Below the pieces are notes generated by a model. The model was not told the DNA's origin and searched no databases. It worked only from the letters and a program-made list of their open reading frames with translations. The position numbers and the translations under genes were made by a program. Positions 24,587 through 33,900 of a stretch of 64,000 bases of DNA are shown here, piece by piece. Position 1 is the first letter of the stretch, and every line of letters starts with the position of its first letter. This stretch comes from Nostoc sphaeroides (GTDB taxonomy: Bacteria > Cyanobacteriota > Cyanobacteriia > Cyanobacteriales > Nostocaceae): positions 5,020,501-5,084,500 of the forward strand of contig NZ_CP031941.1 in the NCBI RefSeq assembly GCF_003443655.1, read 5' to 3'.

Positions 24587-25537
24587 CTAAAAAACTTCAT
24601 TAATAAATGGAGCGATCGCTGCTATAAATTCAGCAGTTGATTCATAGGGTAAAACATTACGCCCATTTATTTTTATACCTCGACCTTGAGGCAAACAGGT
24701 GAGGTAGTGGGCCAAGCGTTCGTCTGGCGTTTCTTCTTTACCTTTTTGACTAATACTCGATGCAGTCTCCCCCATAACCACTAATGTTGGTTGTTGAATA
24801 GAGGCGATAGAACTAGTATAATCCTGTCGCCAAAACCCTGCTAAAAAAGAAAACACTGCATGACGACTAGCAGGATTTTCTGCACCTGCAACCAATGTAT
24901 TCAACCACTCTGCATCCACAGCATTCTCAGAAGCAAAAAGTTGACGAGTCGAGAAAGAATGTAAAAACTTTCGGGTGCGTGCATAGCGATAAAAAGCACT
25001 CCCAAAAGGCGAATCAAACAGATTCCAAGCAAGTTTTTGCCGCCATTCTGGTGATTTATTTGTCATCAAAGCCCAGGTTGGAGGCCCAGAGAGTACAAGT
25101 TTAGCAATTAAGTTTGATTGCTTTTCGACTAATGCGATGCCTGCGGCGGGCAAAGCCAACGCAATTGGTAATAAAGCACCTTGTACTATTACAATCACAG
25201 GTTTTTGCACTACTGTTTGTAAAAAGTACTGCAACTGTTCTGCCCAATCACTAGGAGTGTAAGCCACATGAGGCATATCACTTTCACCACATCCTAATAA
25301 ATCAGGGTTGTAAATTAAATTACGCTGACCTGTATTATACCATTCCCGGCAAAATCGCTGCCAAAATTGCCGCGACAATCCAACACCAATAGGATGAATT
25401 AACAGTAAGGGAATGCCCTCTGGTGTTGTGTTAGTTGGTTGATGAACTTCGTAGGCGCAACGATAATTTTGCCAACTGTAAAACTGGCTAGGAGATGCTG
25501 TCAAATTGGTTGTGTTAGTTACAGTAGATGGTTGCAT
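24587..25537 (-). CDS. Alpha/beta-hydrolase-fold protein lacking the nucleophile motif
   Basis: A 316-residue protein with the alpha/beta-hydrolase layout: IPLLLIHPIGVGLSRQFWQR (oxyanion-loop HPIG region), LIYNPDLLGCGESDMP, then a beta-strand/elbow segment IVIVQGALLPIALALP, and QPTLVVMGE near residues 244-252. The nucleophile elbow that should read G-x-S-x-G is V-Q-G-A-L here, so Ser/Cys/Asp is missing and the protein may not be a hydrolase. Residues PAAGIALV just after the elbow are encoded by a variant of the 29-bp REP-like repeat (25134-25162). The gene has no TM segment. Its role is unknown. It starts 22 bases downstream of the SDR gene on the same strand. Confidence 0.75.
   Translation of the reverse strand: MQPSTVTNTTNLTASPSQFYSWQNYRCAYEVHQPTNTTPEGIPLLLIHPIGVGLSRQFWQRFCREWYNTGQRNLIYNPDLLGCGESDMPHVAYTPSDWAEQLQYFLQTVVQKPVIVIVQGALLPIALALPAAGIALVEKQSNLIAKLVLSGPPTWALMTNKSPEWRQKLAWNLFDSPFGSAFYRYARTRKFLHSFSTRQLFASENAVDAEWLNTLVAGAENPASRHAVFSFLAGFWRQDYTSSIASIQQPTLVVMGETASSISQKGKEETPDERLAHYLTCLPQGRGIKINGRNVLPYESTAEFIAAIAPFINEVF
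25134..25162. repeat. REP-like element variant inside the alpha/beta-hydrolase gene
   Basis: GCGATGCCTGCGGCGGGC then AAAGCCAACGC matches the 29-bp REP-like unit at 16154 with several substitutions in its second half. It is read on the minus strand as ALALPAAGIA, immediately after the nucleophile-elbow position. Confidence 0.65.
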
Positions 25538-25559
25538 AATTCCTAGTTTTTAATACTTG

Positions 25560-26381
25560 CTAAAAAATTATCTGGGGATGAATTAACTGGTATCCTGCCT
25601 CTTTCAGCTTTTCATTGGATACCCAAGCATTATATGGGCGGGTACTCTTAATAGAAGTATCCCATATAACTTTGGGCAAATTATGTTTTTCAAATAGGCT
25701 ATCTAGCAATTCTCGGCTGGTAAGATGTGCATCATCTACCAGATTATAAATCCCTTGCAACCGACGGTGACGGGCAAATTCTATCGCACCAACAATATCA
25801 TCCAGGTGAATCCAATTTGTGATATCCTCGCCGCCGGGACGGGTTGTAGCAGAACATCTGTTAAATATTTTCAACAGTTCTCTACCAGGGCCATAAATTC
25901 CTCCTAAGCGAAAGATACAAACGCGGAGATTTTCGCTAGATGCTGATAGCAGCACATCCTCTGTTTTTCGGAGAATTTGTGCATTTAAATTAGCGGGTGC
26001 AAGTGGTGTTTCTTCATCTACCCATACACCATTTCTGTCACCATACACTGCATAGCTACCTGTGTATATTAATTGTTTTACACTCGGAACCTGCTGTAAG
26101 GATGAAACTAAAGTTTGGGCAGTTTGTAGATAAGTTTCTTCATAAACTTCCGCACCTTTTGCACCAACGCTCAAAACTACAACATCTTGATCGTGCAAAA
26201 CTGATTTTAGACTATCTAAGTCATTACCACGGGTAACTACAACTCTTTCGCATACTGATTTTAGTGCAGGGACACGCTCAGAGGAAGTTGTGGTTACACT
26301 GACAACAAAATCTTCCTTTTCCTGCCAATATTGAGCAACCTTATAACCAACATAACCACAACCAATGATTGCAACATTCAT
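25560..26381 (-). CDS. NAD(P)-binding SDR/epimerase-family protein
   Basis: A 273-residue extended-SDR-like protein: the nucleotide-binding loop GCGYVGYKVA (residues 7-16), then YTGSYAVYGDRNG near residues 106-118 (active-site Y region), FRLGGIYGPGREL near 157-169, and an IHLDDIVGAIEFA substrate-side segment. It resembles the YeeZ/WcaG-type SDRs found widely in cyanobacteria. The substrate (perhaps a nucleotide sugar) is not evident. The downstream alpha/beta-hydrolase-like gene is in the same orientation 22 bases away, suggesting a two-gene operon. Confidence 0.82.
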   Translation of the reverse strand: MNVAIIGCGYVGYKVAQYWQEKEDFVVSVTTTSSERVPALKSVCERVVVTRGNDLDSLKSVLHDQDVVVLSVGAKGAEVYEETYLQTAQTLVSSLQQVPSVKQLIYTGSYAVYGDRNGVWVDEETPLAPANLNAQILRKTEDVLLSASSENLRVCIFRLGGIYGPGRELLKIFNRCSATTRPGGEDITNWIHLDDIVGAIEFARHRRLQGIYNLVDDAHLTSRELLDSLFEKHNLPKVIWDTSIKSTRPYNAWVSNEKLKEAGYQLIHPQIIF

Positions 26382-26510
26382 GACAAATTAGACACAAATA
26401 ACTTAAACTATTCATTGAGACAATATTCTCAATTAAGGGACTGGACGTAAATAAATTTAACACTCCAGAGCCAAAAATCAATACCAATAGTACAACCTAA
26501 TGACTAATGA

Positions 26511-26996
26511 CTATTTAGCTAATTCTTTCTCAATTATGGCAATTATTTCTGGTGAATTTGGCTGGACACTACTATTAAATCTAGCTATCACTTCACCTTG
26601 TTTATTAACTAAAAATTTTTCAAAGTTCCAAGCAACAGTTCCCGTTGGCTCAACGGCTTTGGTAAGTCTCTCATAAAGTGGATGCTGCTGCGAGCCTTTG
26701 GCATGAACTTTATCGAATAGTTCAAAGGTAACATTATATTTACTCGTGCAGAATTTCACAATCTCTTCATTGCTTCCTGGTTCCTGCGCTCCAAAATCGT
26801 TACAGGGGAACCCCAAAATACGTAACCCTGCTTCCCCATACTTTTGGTTCAATTTTTCTAGTCCCTCGTATTGAGAAGTATAACCGCAGTAGGATGCCAC
26901 ATTCACAATTAAGAGTACCTTGCCGGTATACTCGTTTAATTGTTTATCTTCACCGTTGATCGTCTTAACTGCAATGTCCGAAATTGTCTTACTCAT
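26511..26996 (-). CDS. Glutathione peroxidase-family (thioredoxin-dependent type)
   Basis: A 161-residue peroxidase of the Cys-GPX type. The catalytic residues are all visible: Cys37 in NVASYCGYT, Gln71 in GFPCNDFGAQEPG, and Trp123-Asn124 in VAWNFEKFLV. A second cysteine, Cys83 (IVKFC), sits where the resolving cysteine of thioredoxin-dependent enzymes is found. No signal peptide. Cyanobacterial members reduce lipid and organic hydroperoxides. Monocistronic. Confidence 0.92.
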   Translation of the reverse strand: MSKTISDIAVKTINGEDKQLNEYTGKVLLIVNVASYCGYTSQYEGLEKLNQKYGEAGLRILGFPCNDFGAQEPGSNEEIVKFCTSKYNVTFELFDKVHAKGSQQHPLYERLTKAVEPTGTVAWNFEKFLVNKQGEVIARFNSSVQPNSPEIIAIIEKELAK

Positions 26997-27621
26997 CTTG
27001 AATCTGATTTATAGGGAATATTGCCAAGTCTCCCATATTACAGGTACTGTAAACCCTCTTTTTTTAAGGAAATTAGGTTTGTTAGCCTTGTTTCCTCCTA
27101 CGGTTCTATTTAATTCAGACTATAAGCTTGTATGGGAGTTTCGATAGATGTTTCCGTCACTGATTGGTGCTTAATGAGCAAGGCTATGTCTAACGACAAG
27201 CCAAAAGGTGGAGAGTCTTTGCTCAACTAGCGTACCCAATCCGATCGCGATCGCCTATGAGTTTACCCTATGTTGTATGAATAGCCCGATAAATTCGCTA
27301 TCTCAGCATAATTACTGTAAATTTATTAATTTTTATACGGTAATTATTACTTTAGAGATGAATTAACGCATCTCTAAAGTAACAAACAATTAACTTTTTA
27401 TATTAAAAATTAATAATATCCAAATTATCCTATCCTAATACCGGAAAATACTTAACTACAAAGGATATAGTTGCTTAATCTATTGCATCAGGAGATATAT
27501 TTCATCACAAAAGCCAAAAAAATGTGTTTAACGATACAGTTTTTTATTTTAAGTAAATAGAAAATCGATCAAATTTATCCGTTAAGGCATAAATTTACCA
27601 AAAGTGAAACAAAAAGTAGTC
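26997..27621. other. AT-rich intergenic region
   Basis: No gene recognised over ~625 bases. A weak inverted pair GAATTAACGCATCTCTAAAG.../...TTTAGAGATG around 27350-27385 could form a hairpin. The rest is strongly AT-rich. Confidence 0.4.
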
Positions 27622-27750
27622 TCAGGCTGGTTAGCGAAATTGAGCGATCGCAACTTTGCCGGTAATTCTGTTGTCCACAGCGTTGGTAGCTGCCTATTTG
27701 CTTGGCCTCCATCCTGGTCGTCCTGCTTGGGGAACACTACCACCAGCACA
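27622..27750 (+). pseudogene. Short relic of an ammonium-transporter gene
   Basis: Translates as SGWLAKLSDRNFAGNSVVHS then VGSC before losing similarity. GWLAKL...FAGNSVVHSVG is the highly conserved Amt stretch that in the intact downstream gene reads [18 protein letters not shown]. Only ~40 codons remain; there is no start, and the 3' side is cut near a MITE (27763). It is a remnant of a second, tandem amt gene; the wording is closer to other Amt paralogues than to the adjacent gene. Confidence 0.6.
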
Positions 27751-27762
27751 CAATATTATATA

Positions 27763-27970
27763 TAGGACTTATGCAAAATATCTCTCAAACTCTCATTTCT
27801 CCGTGCCCGGTTATTGAGCGTTCGCGTAGTGTCTCCAAGAGTTGTCGAAAGACTGCGCCTCTGCGGTACCCTTCTCCTGCAAAAACGCTGCGCGAATGGG
27901 AAGCCACTTCTCTACAAGACACTTCACGAACGTGTCTACGTTATTCCGTAACTCGTGCGTAAGTCCTAAT
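27763..27970. mobile_element. MITE with TAGGACTTAYGCA terminal inverted repeats
   Basis: TATAGGACTTATGCA at the left end (27763-27775 core) is mirrored by TGCGTAAGTCCTA at the right (27956-27968), flanked by TATA-like sequence on both sides. The interior contains small palindromes and no coding sequence. A half-copy of the same end (CAGGACTTACGCACAG) appears at 33345. The left end lies just after the amt relic. Confidence 0.7.
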
Positions 27971-28247
27971 ATAGACAAGAGCAAGACAATTTAAGGCAAT
28001 TTTTCTGCCATTTTTTTTAAAGATTAAGTGAAGAAGAGTTAACTATTTAATAAATTAAATCATAAATTTCTTACGAAGAACTACAAAAAATATTTACAGA
28101 TGTGCCAATAGTTTCTTAAACTCCTACTAAGGTTATTTTAGTTTCTGGTCTTTAAACAATTGGTATACAGCAAAAATATCAAAAACCACTGGATCTAACT
28201 TCGCACGCTAGTTTTTCTGGTTAACCTGCTTTTTCCCTTTTTTAAGG

Positions 28248-29828
28248 ATGGTTTGGAGGATGACACTCAAATTAATGTACAAACAAAAATCGAAAACAAA
28301 AAATAGGCATCCGTCAACAAGAAGTTACGCTACAAACTCACAATCAAACTCAAAAGTCAAGGTAGCAATTAAGCGACTCTCTCCCACTTGGCAAGCTTGT
28401 TTACCTTTAGCTTGTCTGATTGTGTTGGGTTGGGGTTATGTCGCAGTTGCCCAAACGACCGCCGCAGGGCCAACGACAGCAGAACTCAAAGTTGCTCTTG
28501 ATACACTGTGGGTTGCGATCGCAGCCTTTTTAGTGTTCTTCATGAACGCTGGTTTTTGTATGTTAGAAACCGGCTTCTGTCGTCAGAAAAACGCTGTCAA
28601 CGTTCTTTCCAAAAACTTGATTGTATTTGCTTTATCCAGCATTGCCTTTTGGGTACTCGGTTTTGGCTTAATGTTCGGTGATGGCAACGACTTCATTGGA
28701 TTGAATGGGTTTTTGTTAGGAGGAGCAGATAACAGTCCCGCCACAGGAGAAGCCTATAAAGGCGTTTTCGGTGCTATTAGTTGGGCTGGTGTACCTTTAG
28801 CTGCCAAGTTTTTATTCCAGTTAGTGTTTGCTGGAACAGCAGCAACAATCGTTTCTGGTGCAGTAGCCGAACGGATTAAGTTTGTTGATTTCCTAATTTT
28901 CAGCCTCTTACTTGTAGGTATTCTCTACCCCATTACCGGACACTGGATTTGGGGAACTGGTTGGCTAGCAGACAGAGGCTTTTGGGATTTTGCCGGTTCT
29001 ACGGTGGTTCACTCCGTAGGTGGCTGGGCAGCTTTGATGGGAGCAGCATTTCTTGGGCCCCGCCTTGGTAGATATCAAGATAGGCAAGTTGTGGCTATGC
29101 CAGGTCACAACATGAGTATTGCCACTTTGGGCTGTCTGATCTTGTGGTTGGGCTGGTTTGGTTTCAACCCAGGTTCTGTGATGGCTGCCGATCCTAGTGC
29201 GATCAGTCACATTGCTGTCACCACTAACATGGCTGGTGCTGCCGGTGGAATTGCCGCCACCATTACAGCTTGGTTCTACTTAGGTAAACCAGACCTGTCA
29301 ATGATTATCAATGGTATTTTGGCTGGCTTGGTTGGGATTACAGCATCTTGTGCTTACGTAGGTATTCCTGCTTCTTTAGTCATTGGCTTGATTGCTGGAG
29401 TACTGGTAGTTTTCTCCGTAACATTCTTTGACAAACTTGGCATTGATGACCCAGTGGGGGCTACATCAGTTCACCTAGTTTGCGGCATCTGGGGAACTCT
29501 AGCAGTAGGTCTGTGGGCAGTTGGCCCTGGTGTTTATTCCTGGTATGGTGATGCACTTGGCCCAGCAAAAGGTTTATTTGCAGGTGGTGGCTTTGGACAG
29601 TTCGGTGTTCAGTTGCTGGGCGTTGTCTCAGTAGGCGGCTTCACTGTCTTACTCAGTAGCATCTTTTGGCTGGCCCTGAAAGCTACTCTAGGTATCAGAG
29701 TATCCAAAGAAGAGGAACTAGAAGGTTTGGATATCGGTGAACACGGTATGGAAGCCTACAGTGGATTTCTCAAAGAAGGTGATGCAACTGGATTTTCTGG
29801 AGAAGAAAGCTCAATTGGGAGATATTAA
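28248..29828 (+). CDS. amt: Ammonium transporter
   Basis: A 526-residue Amt-family channel. After an N-terminal ~70 residues (basic segment, then [16 protein letters not shown], a likely signal/membrane segment), it has the eleven-helix Amt core: [56 protein letters not shown] (first pore His), [33 protein letters not shown] and [20 protein letters not shown] (second pore His). The N-terminus is longer than usual, and ATGs at 28248, 28260 and 28275 are all possible; 28260 directly follows GGAGG, so the start is not settled. No P-II gene is adjacent and no clear NtcA site is seen upstream. Confidence 0.92.
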   Translation: MVWRMTLKLMYKQKSKTKNRHPSTRSYATNSQSNSKVKVAIKRLSPTWQACLPLACLIVLGWGYVAVAQTTAAGPTTAELKVALDTLWVAIAAFLVFFMNAGFCMLETGFCRQKNAVNVLSKNLIVFALSSIAFWVLGFGLMFGDGNDFIGLNGFLLGGADNSPATGEAYKGVFGAISWAGVPLAAKFLFQLVFAGTAATIVSGAVAERIKFVDFLIFSLLLVGILYPITGHWIWGTGWLADRGFWDFAGSTVVHSVGGWAALMGAAFLGPRLGRYQDRQVVAMPGHNMSIATLGCLILWLGWFGFNPGSVMAADPSAISHIAVTTNMAGAAGGIAATITAWFYLGKPDLSMIINGILAGLVGITASCAYVGIPASLVIGLIAGVLVVFSVTFFDKLGIDDPVGATSVHLVCGIWGTLAVGLWAVGPGVYSWYGDALGPAKGLFAGGGFGQFGVQLLGVVSVGGFTVLLSSIFWLALKATLGIRVSKEEELEGLDIGEHGMEAYSGFLKEGDATGFSGEESSIGRY

Positions 29829-29870
29829 GGTAAATACAGCAGATTGCAACTTGGTTAGGTATAGATAATC

Positions 29871-29898
29871 GTAGGGGCACAACATGTTGTGCCCCTAC
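29871..29898. terminator. Perfect 28-base palindrome downstream of amt
   Basis: GTAGGGGCACAACA and its exact reverse complement TGTTGTGCCCCTAC lie back to back, 40 bases after the amt stop. The stem is strong, but there is no T-run directly after it, so it could be a dispersed palindrome acting as a terminator or mRNA-stabilising hairpin. Confidence 0.55.
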
Positions 29899-30182
29899 CC
29901 GTGTAATTCATTTACTTGAAATACGGTGTATTTTTTTGCTTGAAACCTTTGTAAATCAGCGCCTTTTAGGGAATGAAACAGTCCTGCTTGTGAAATGTCT
30001 TTAATTTTGAATTGTTAACCCATTGTCTCTTCGTTAACGCCAACTTACTTAGAAAAGTATAAAATTAAATATACCAATATACTTGCGAGTATTGACTGAA
30101 TAATGTCACCATGAATCTGCCCGGTCGGAATCAAAGTTAAAACATAATTTCAGCAAAATTTATTTTACCTTGTGAAAATTTT
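29899..30182. other. Upstream region of the DUF2141 gene
   Basis: About 280 AT-rich bases with no recognisable gene or repeat. It contains the promoter region of the secreted protein at 30183. Confidence 0.35.
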
Positions 30183-30638
30183 ATGGTTAGAGGATTGAGA
30201 ATTAGTATACTTCTATTGGCAGTTCTGGGAAATCTGGCGTGGTCATTTAGTGCCAAGGCAAATTTTAACGGCAAACTCACCGTAGAAATTGATGGCTTAA
30301 AGAATAAACAAGGACAAGTTTGTGTGAGTATATTTGCTAGCAGTGAAGGATTTCCTAGCGATCGCGATCGCGGCTTAAAAAAGCAGTGTACCAAGATTAG
30401 TGGCACTCCCTTACCTATTACCTTTGATAACTTGAAAGCGGGTAGTTACGCCGTTGCTGTCTTCCACGATCAAAATAACGACGGTACCCTCAATAGCAAT
30501 GTTTTAGGTATACCAAGCGAAGGTTTTGGATTTTCCAGGAACCCAGAAATTCGCACAAGAGCGGCCAAATTTAGCGAAGCAGCATTTTTGGTCGCAGGCC
30601 CGGACACTAATATCCAAATCCAATTGAAATATTTTTAG
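30183..30638 (+). CDS. Secreted DUF2141 protein
   Basis: A 151-residue protein with a Sec signal peptide (ISILLLAVLGNLAWSFSAKA, cleavage around residue 27) and a DUF2141 domain: LTVEIDGLKNKQGQVCVSIF, LKAGSYAVAVFHDQNNDGTL and LGIPSEGFGFSRN. The beta-sandwich family is periplasmic/extracellular and of unknown function; the DQNNDGTLN loop looks calcium-binding. Two cysteines may form a disulfide. It is convergent with the next gene, with only two bases between stops. Confidence 0.85.
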   Translation: MVRGLRISILLLAVLGNLAWSFSAKANFNGKLTVEIDGLKNKQGQVCVSIFASSEGFPSDRDRGLKKQCTKISGTPLPITFDNLKAGSYAVAVFHDQNNDGTLNSNVLGIPSEGFGFSRNPEIRTRAAKFSEAAFLVAGPDTNIQIQLKYF

Positions 30639-30640
30639 GT

Positions 30641-31846
30641 TTATTCTCGTGAATCGTTGTGTGAATCTTCTGGTAGACTTTGTTCTTCCGGCAAACCACG
30701 CATTCGATTCATCTGAGTTAAAGCATATCGTGCTGTTGCTTGCACCTCGGCATCTGGGTCATCTAACGCATGGCGCAACATCTGACTCATTTGACCCATC
30801 ATGTCATAAACGCGCGTCAGGTCACGGATCGCATTTTGCCGCACTTGTGGACTTTCATCTTGCAGTGAAATTGCTAAAGCACGATTCATTGGTTTGAGTG
30901 TGCGGGTACCAATTTCTGCCAAAGCTGCCAAAATTAAGCCGCTTTCTTGAGAATCGGCATCAATCATCAGGTCAACCAGATGCTGAATTGCCCGCGAATC
31001 TCCCTGTTGACCCAAATCCCAAATAGCCTTGCGCCGCTTCGTTGGGTCAGAACTGCGTAAGTCTTGGATTAATTCGTCAACAATATTGAGTTTAGCAAGT
31101 CGGGAAGTTTTTTCTGGTAGCAGCAATTGTGTGGCGATTGGTGGTGTAACTGTTTGTCGATTAGTTACAGTTTCTGGTGAGGGTGATGTCATGGGGTTTT
31201 GGTTAGCTGCACTCAAACTTTTAGTCTCTGATATTTCCGATTGCACTTGTTTGCCCTGACGAAACCACCTCAACAGGTAAACAAGTGCGCCAATACTTCC
31301 TAGAATTCCAATAGCCAATATTAACCACCAGATAAAACCTCTCTCGGTTGGCTTGGGTGTTGTAGTTGGTTGGGAAGTCGCAGCAGCAGAGGCAATAATT
31401 GGAGAGGTGGCAATCTGATTTTTGGCTACAATTGCTGCTTGCAGTCTCCCCCTAGTCGCCAAGCCAGCAAGACCATCTACTTTTAAACCCTTTGCTTTCT
31501 GGAATTTAATTACAGCCATTTCCGTACTGTCGTCGTACTCTCCATCTACCACGCCAGTGTAGTATCCCAACTGCTTTAATTGGGTTTGTAATCTCTGCAC
31601 ATCTGATTTTCGACTACCATATCTCAAAACAGTCGGACTAGCAGTAACTGTCGAACTAGCTTGTGCAAGTTCTAAAGTTTCAGGTGCTAGGTTAGGTGTT
31701 GCTATGCTTGCACGATTTGGGTAAAAACCCACGCAAGTAAAACAGGTAAATATTAAAATTGAGGAACGGCATAGCCTCATATTGGAAGTTTCAGCCTGAA
31801 GGTGCTTTTGAAGTATTCGATACAACAATACCTTCAAGATTACCAA
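30641..31846 (-). CDS. Peptidoglycan-binding-domain protein with membrane segment and HEAT repeats
   Basis: A 401-residue protein with a modular layout. N-terminal signal/anchor (~25-45); PG_binding_1 domain (LRYGSRKSDVQRLQTQLKQL and GYYTGVVDGEYDDSTEMAVI, ~73-130); a central membrane segment (FIWWLILAIGILGSIGALVY, ~172-192); then cytosolic-side HEAT/Armadillo-like repeats (LIQDLRSSDPTKRRKAIWDL, LVDLMIDADSQESGLILAAL, QDESPQVRQNAIRDLTRVYD, LRHALDDPDAEVQATARYAL). This suggests a protein that senses or binds cell wall on one side of the membrane and partners on the other (inference). No enzyme motif. Confidence 0.8.
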   Translation of the reverse strand: MVILKVLLYRILQKHLQAETSNMRLCRSSILIFTCFTCVGFYPNRASIATPNLAPETLELAQASSTVTASPTVLRYGSRKSDVQRLQTQLKQLGYYTGVVDGEYDDSTEMAVIKFQKAKGLKVDGLAGLATRGRLQAAIVAKNQIATSPIIASAAATSQPTTTPKPTERGFIWWLILAIGILGSIGALVYLLRWFRQGKQVQSEISETKSLSAANQNPMTSPSPETVTNRQTVTPPIATQLLLPEKTSRLAKLNIVDELIQDLRSSDPTKRRKAIWDLGQQGDSRAIQHLVDLMIDADSQESGLILAALAEIGTRTLKPMNRALAISLQDESPQVRQNAIRDLTRVYDMMGQMSQMLRHALDDPDAEVQATARYALTQMNRMRGLPEEQSLPEDSHNDSRE

Positions 31847-31879
31847 ATTACCAAATGTTAACTGTCATTTTTTTATTGG

Positions 31880-32046
31880 GCACTTGTACTGAGCGCAGTC
31901 GAAGTATTGGGCATTAGTTATTCTCCCTCATCTCCCTACTGAATTACGAATTACGAATTACGAACTTGTGCCGAGCGACTTGTACTGAGCATCTCGACTT
32001 CGCTCGATGGAGCCGTAGTCGAAGTAAGTCGAGGCATTACGAATTA
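31880..32046. repeat. Intergenic repeat cluster (TACTGAGCGCAGTCGAAGTA family and ATTACGA heptamers)
   Basis: Contains GTACTGAGCGCAGTCGAAGT, a repeat also seen at about 36430 and, in variants, near 53258 and 53930; a short ATTACGA heptamer run (~31945-31965); and a hairpin of GAGCATCTCGACTTCGCTCG type. No gene. Confidence 0.7.
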
Positions 32047-32050
32047 CCAG

Positions 32051-33118
32051 TTAGGGTAAAATTTCTCGTTCAGATTCTCTCACTCCGAAAGTTATGGGAT
32101 TTAATTTTTTAGCAGATGCTTCTAAGACTGGTTGCTGTATATTAGCTATTTCGCCGACAGTAACTGTGTCGTTTCGCGCTGCTAAAGTATCGCGTTGGTT
32201 AATGAGATAAATGCTGATTAAAGTTAGGAAAACACCGACCCACTGCAACGGACTGAGGACTTCTGAGAGGAAGAGATTGCCGAATAGTAGGGCAAAGACG
32301 GGTGTGAGGAAGGTGAGGGAACTAAGACTGGTGAGACTGCCACTAGAGGCAAAGTAGAAGAATAACCCGTAGGCGATCGCACTGCCAAATACGGTAGCAT
32401 AACCCAAAGCCACTAAATCAGATCCTCCTAAATTCTCCCACTGCTGGGATTCGACAACTGATGAAACTCCCCATAGTGGCAATCCACCCAAAATCATGTG
32501 CCATCCCGTCGCGGTTACTGGGTCAGCATGTCGGCACACAAACCGAATCAACACTGTTCCCACTGCCATTGATAGCGCTGCTAACAGCATCAACCACTCA
32601 CCACTCGCAAACAAATCTTGCCAATTGCCAATTGTAATATTTGCGCCTGAGTCGAGAAAATGTAAAATCAACTCATCAGGTAAGCCAATTAAACTAATGC
32701 CTGTGACACCCAAGCCTAGCCCTAGCCATCCCCAAAAACCAATGTGTTCTTGAAATAGCCACAACGATAGTAAGGCAACAGCCAAGGGTTGCGAGTCAAT
32801 CATCACAGACCCTAACCCCGCACTGGTTCTAACTAATCCCTCTGCCAAAAAGCCTTGAAACAGCGTCCCATCTACGAGGGCAAATAAGGTAATCCACAGC
32901 CATGCAGCCCAACCTTTCGGCTGGGGTTTACCCATGAATGCTGCTGCAATCAGAATTAACATCCCTGCTGGTATCAGACGCACACCTGCCATGAATAGCG
33001 GTGTGGTATGGGGTATTACTCCTTTCATGGCTACCATTGCCGTCCCCCATAGGAAAAAGGGCGCAATTAAGAGGAGAGGGGCGAAGGGAAGTTTAGATGC
33101 ACTGAGTTTCAGTTGCAT
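32051..33118 (-). CDS. EamA/DMT-family transporter
   Basis: A 355-residue polytopic protein with ten predicted membrane helices arranged as two EamA repeats: APFFLWGTAMVAMKGVIPHT at the start and, in the second half, GYATVFGSAIAYGLFFYFAS followed by LTSLSSLTFLTPVFALLFGN and SEVLSPLQWVGVFLTLISIY. The last ~45 residues are a polar cytoplasmic tail. EamA proteins export metabolites such as amino acids or nucleobases; the substrate is not predictable here. Monocistronic. Confidence 0.88.
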   Translation of the reverse strand: MQLKLSASKLPFAPLLLIAPFFLWGTAMVAMKGVIPHTTPLFMAGVRLIPAGMLILIAAAFMGKPQPKGWAAWLWITLFALVDGTLFQGFLAEGLVRTSAGLGSVMIDSQPLAVALLSLWLFQEHIGFWGWLGLGLGVTGISLIGLPDELILHFLDSGANITIGNWQDLFASGEWLMLLAALSMAVGTVLIRFVCRHADPVTATGWHMILGGLPLWGVSSVVESQQWENLGGSDLVALGYATVFGSAIAYGLFFYFASSGSLTSLSSLTFLTPVFALLFGNLFLSEVLSPLQWVGVFLTLISIYLINQRDTLAARNDTVTVGEIANIQQPVLEASAKKLNPITFGVRESEREILP

Positions 33119-33430
33119 GGGTTTGCAGATACCTTTGTTTTACAAGCGCAAAAATTGCTTTACCCAATTTTACCGAATTATGTAGTTTTGAAACGGGTTT
33201 CTAGTGGCAAAGTAGGGCAAGCTGTAGCTTTACCGGCTATGGGATGGGGTCAAATTACTAGTTAGAGGAAATTTTGTGAATTGGAAAGCTGTTGCGGGTT
33301 CTGCGATCGGAACAAGTCATCAAAAACCCCAAGACTCAGAATCAGGACTTACGCACAGGTAACGGAAAATCGAACCACAGAGGACACAGAGAACACGGAG
33401 GAATAAGAGATTAGCTAGATCAGCAGAAGC
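33119..33430. other. Intergenic region with an open coding-like stretch and a MITE end
   Basis: An unbroken plus-strand frame from about 33117 to a TAG at 33265 reads LLYPILPNYVVLKRVSSGKV then GQAVALPAMGWGQITS. It has protein-like composition but no start and no family I recognise; it may be the tail of a lost gene. At 33345 lies a half-copy of the TAGGACTTACGCA element end, followed by CACAGAGG-rich repeat sequence. Confidence 0.35.
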
Positions 33431-33881
33431 CCCACACTCACTTTTAGGAGTGTGGGATGAATGCGTGGGAGTGGTGAGATATAGTAATTAATATATTTTT
33501 GCGTAGCCTAAACAGTTAATTACTATGTCAAACCATGACCCATATTGATTATATTCTCTAATTTTAATACCACGATTAATGGTATTATAAACAAGTACGA
33601 ACAAAGCCGAAAATGCTGGTCGTACACTGAACCTTCTCCCAAAGGGAGACGCTAACGCGAAGACAATCTAGAATATGGGGTTCCATTTAAGAATGGACAC
33701 TTTTGTGTCGTCTCCGTGAATGGGTAAAATTCTAGCGGTTAAGGCAAGAACATACTTTTTGGTATTTGTTCAAAGTCTGCGGAGGGGCATCTCGTGGACT
33801 CAAAACAAAGCTCAGTTAATGTCCGACGGGATACCGGGAGTCGCTGAGAAGCCCACACCTACAGCAAGTTGTAGGTGTGGG
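33431..33881. mobile_element. Probable IS200/IS605-type remnant (hairpin ends, no transposase)
   Basis: Left: AGAAGC followed by a hairpin CCCACACTC (33431-33439)/GAGTGTGGG (33448-33456). Right: AGAAGC followed by a 12-bp hairpin CCCACACCTACA (33852-33863)/TGTAGGTGTGGG (33870-33881) and then GAGTATGTCAC. Subterminal hairpins next to a shared AGAAGCCC.CACAC motif at both ends are what IS200/IS605 elements of cyanobacteria look like. The ~395 bases between them have no TnpA or TnpB frame; only small palindromes remain (for instance AATACCACGATTAATGGTATT). It could be a non-autonomous derivative. Confidence 0.45.
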
Positions 33882-33900
33882 AGTATGTCACAGAGACAAA

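Noticed and set aside
27971-28247. NtcA binding site upstream of amt
   Set aside because: No GTA-N8-TAC pattern with a suitably spaced -10 box could be found.
33117-33265. Coding-like open frame (LLYPILPNYVVLKRVSSGKV...)
   Set aside because: Protein-like, but no start, no family and only ~50 codons; mentioned in the region note instead of being called a gene.
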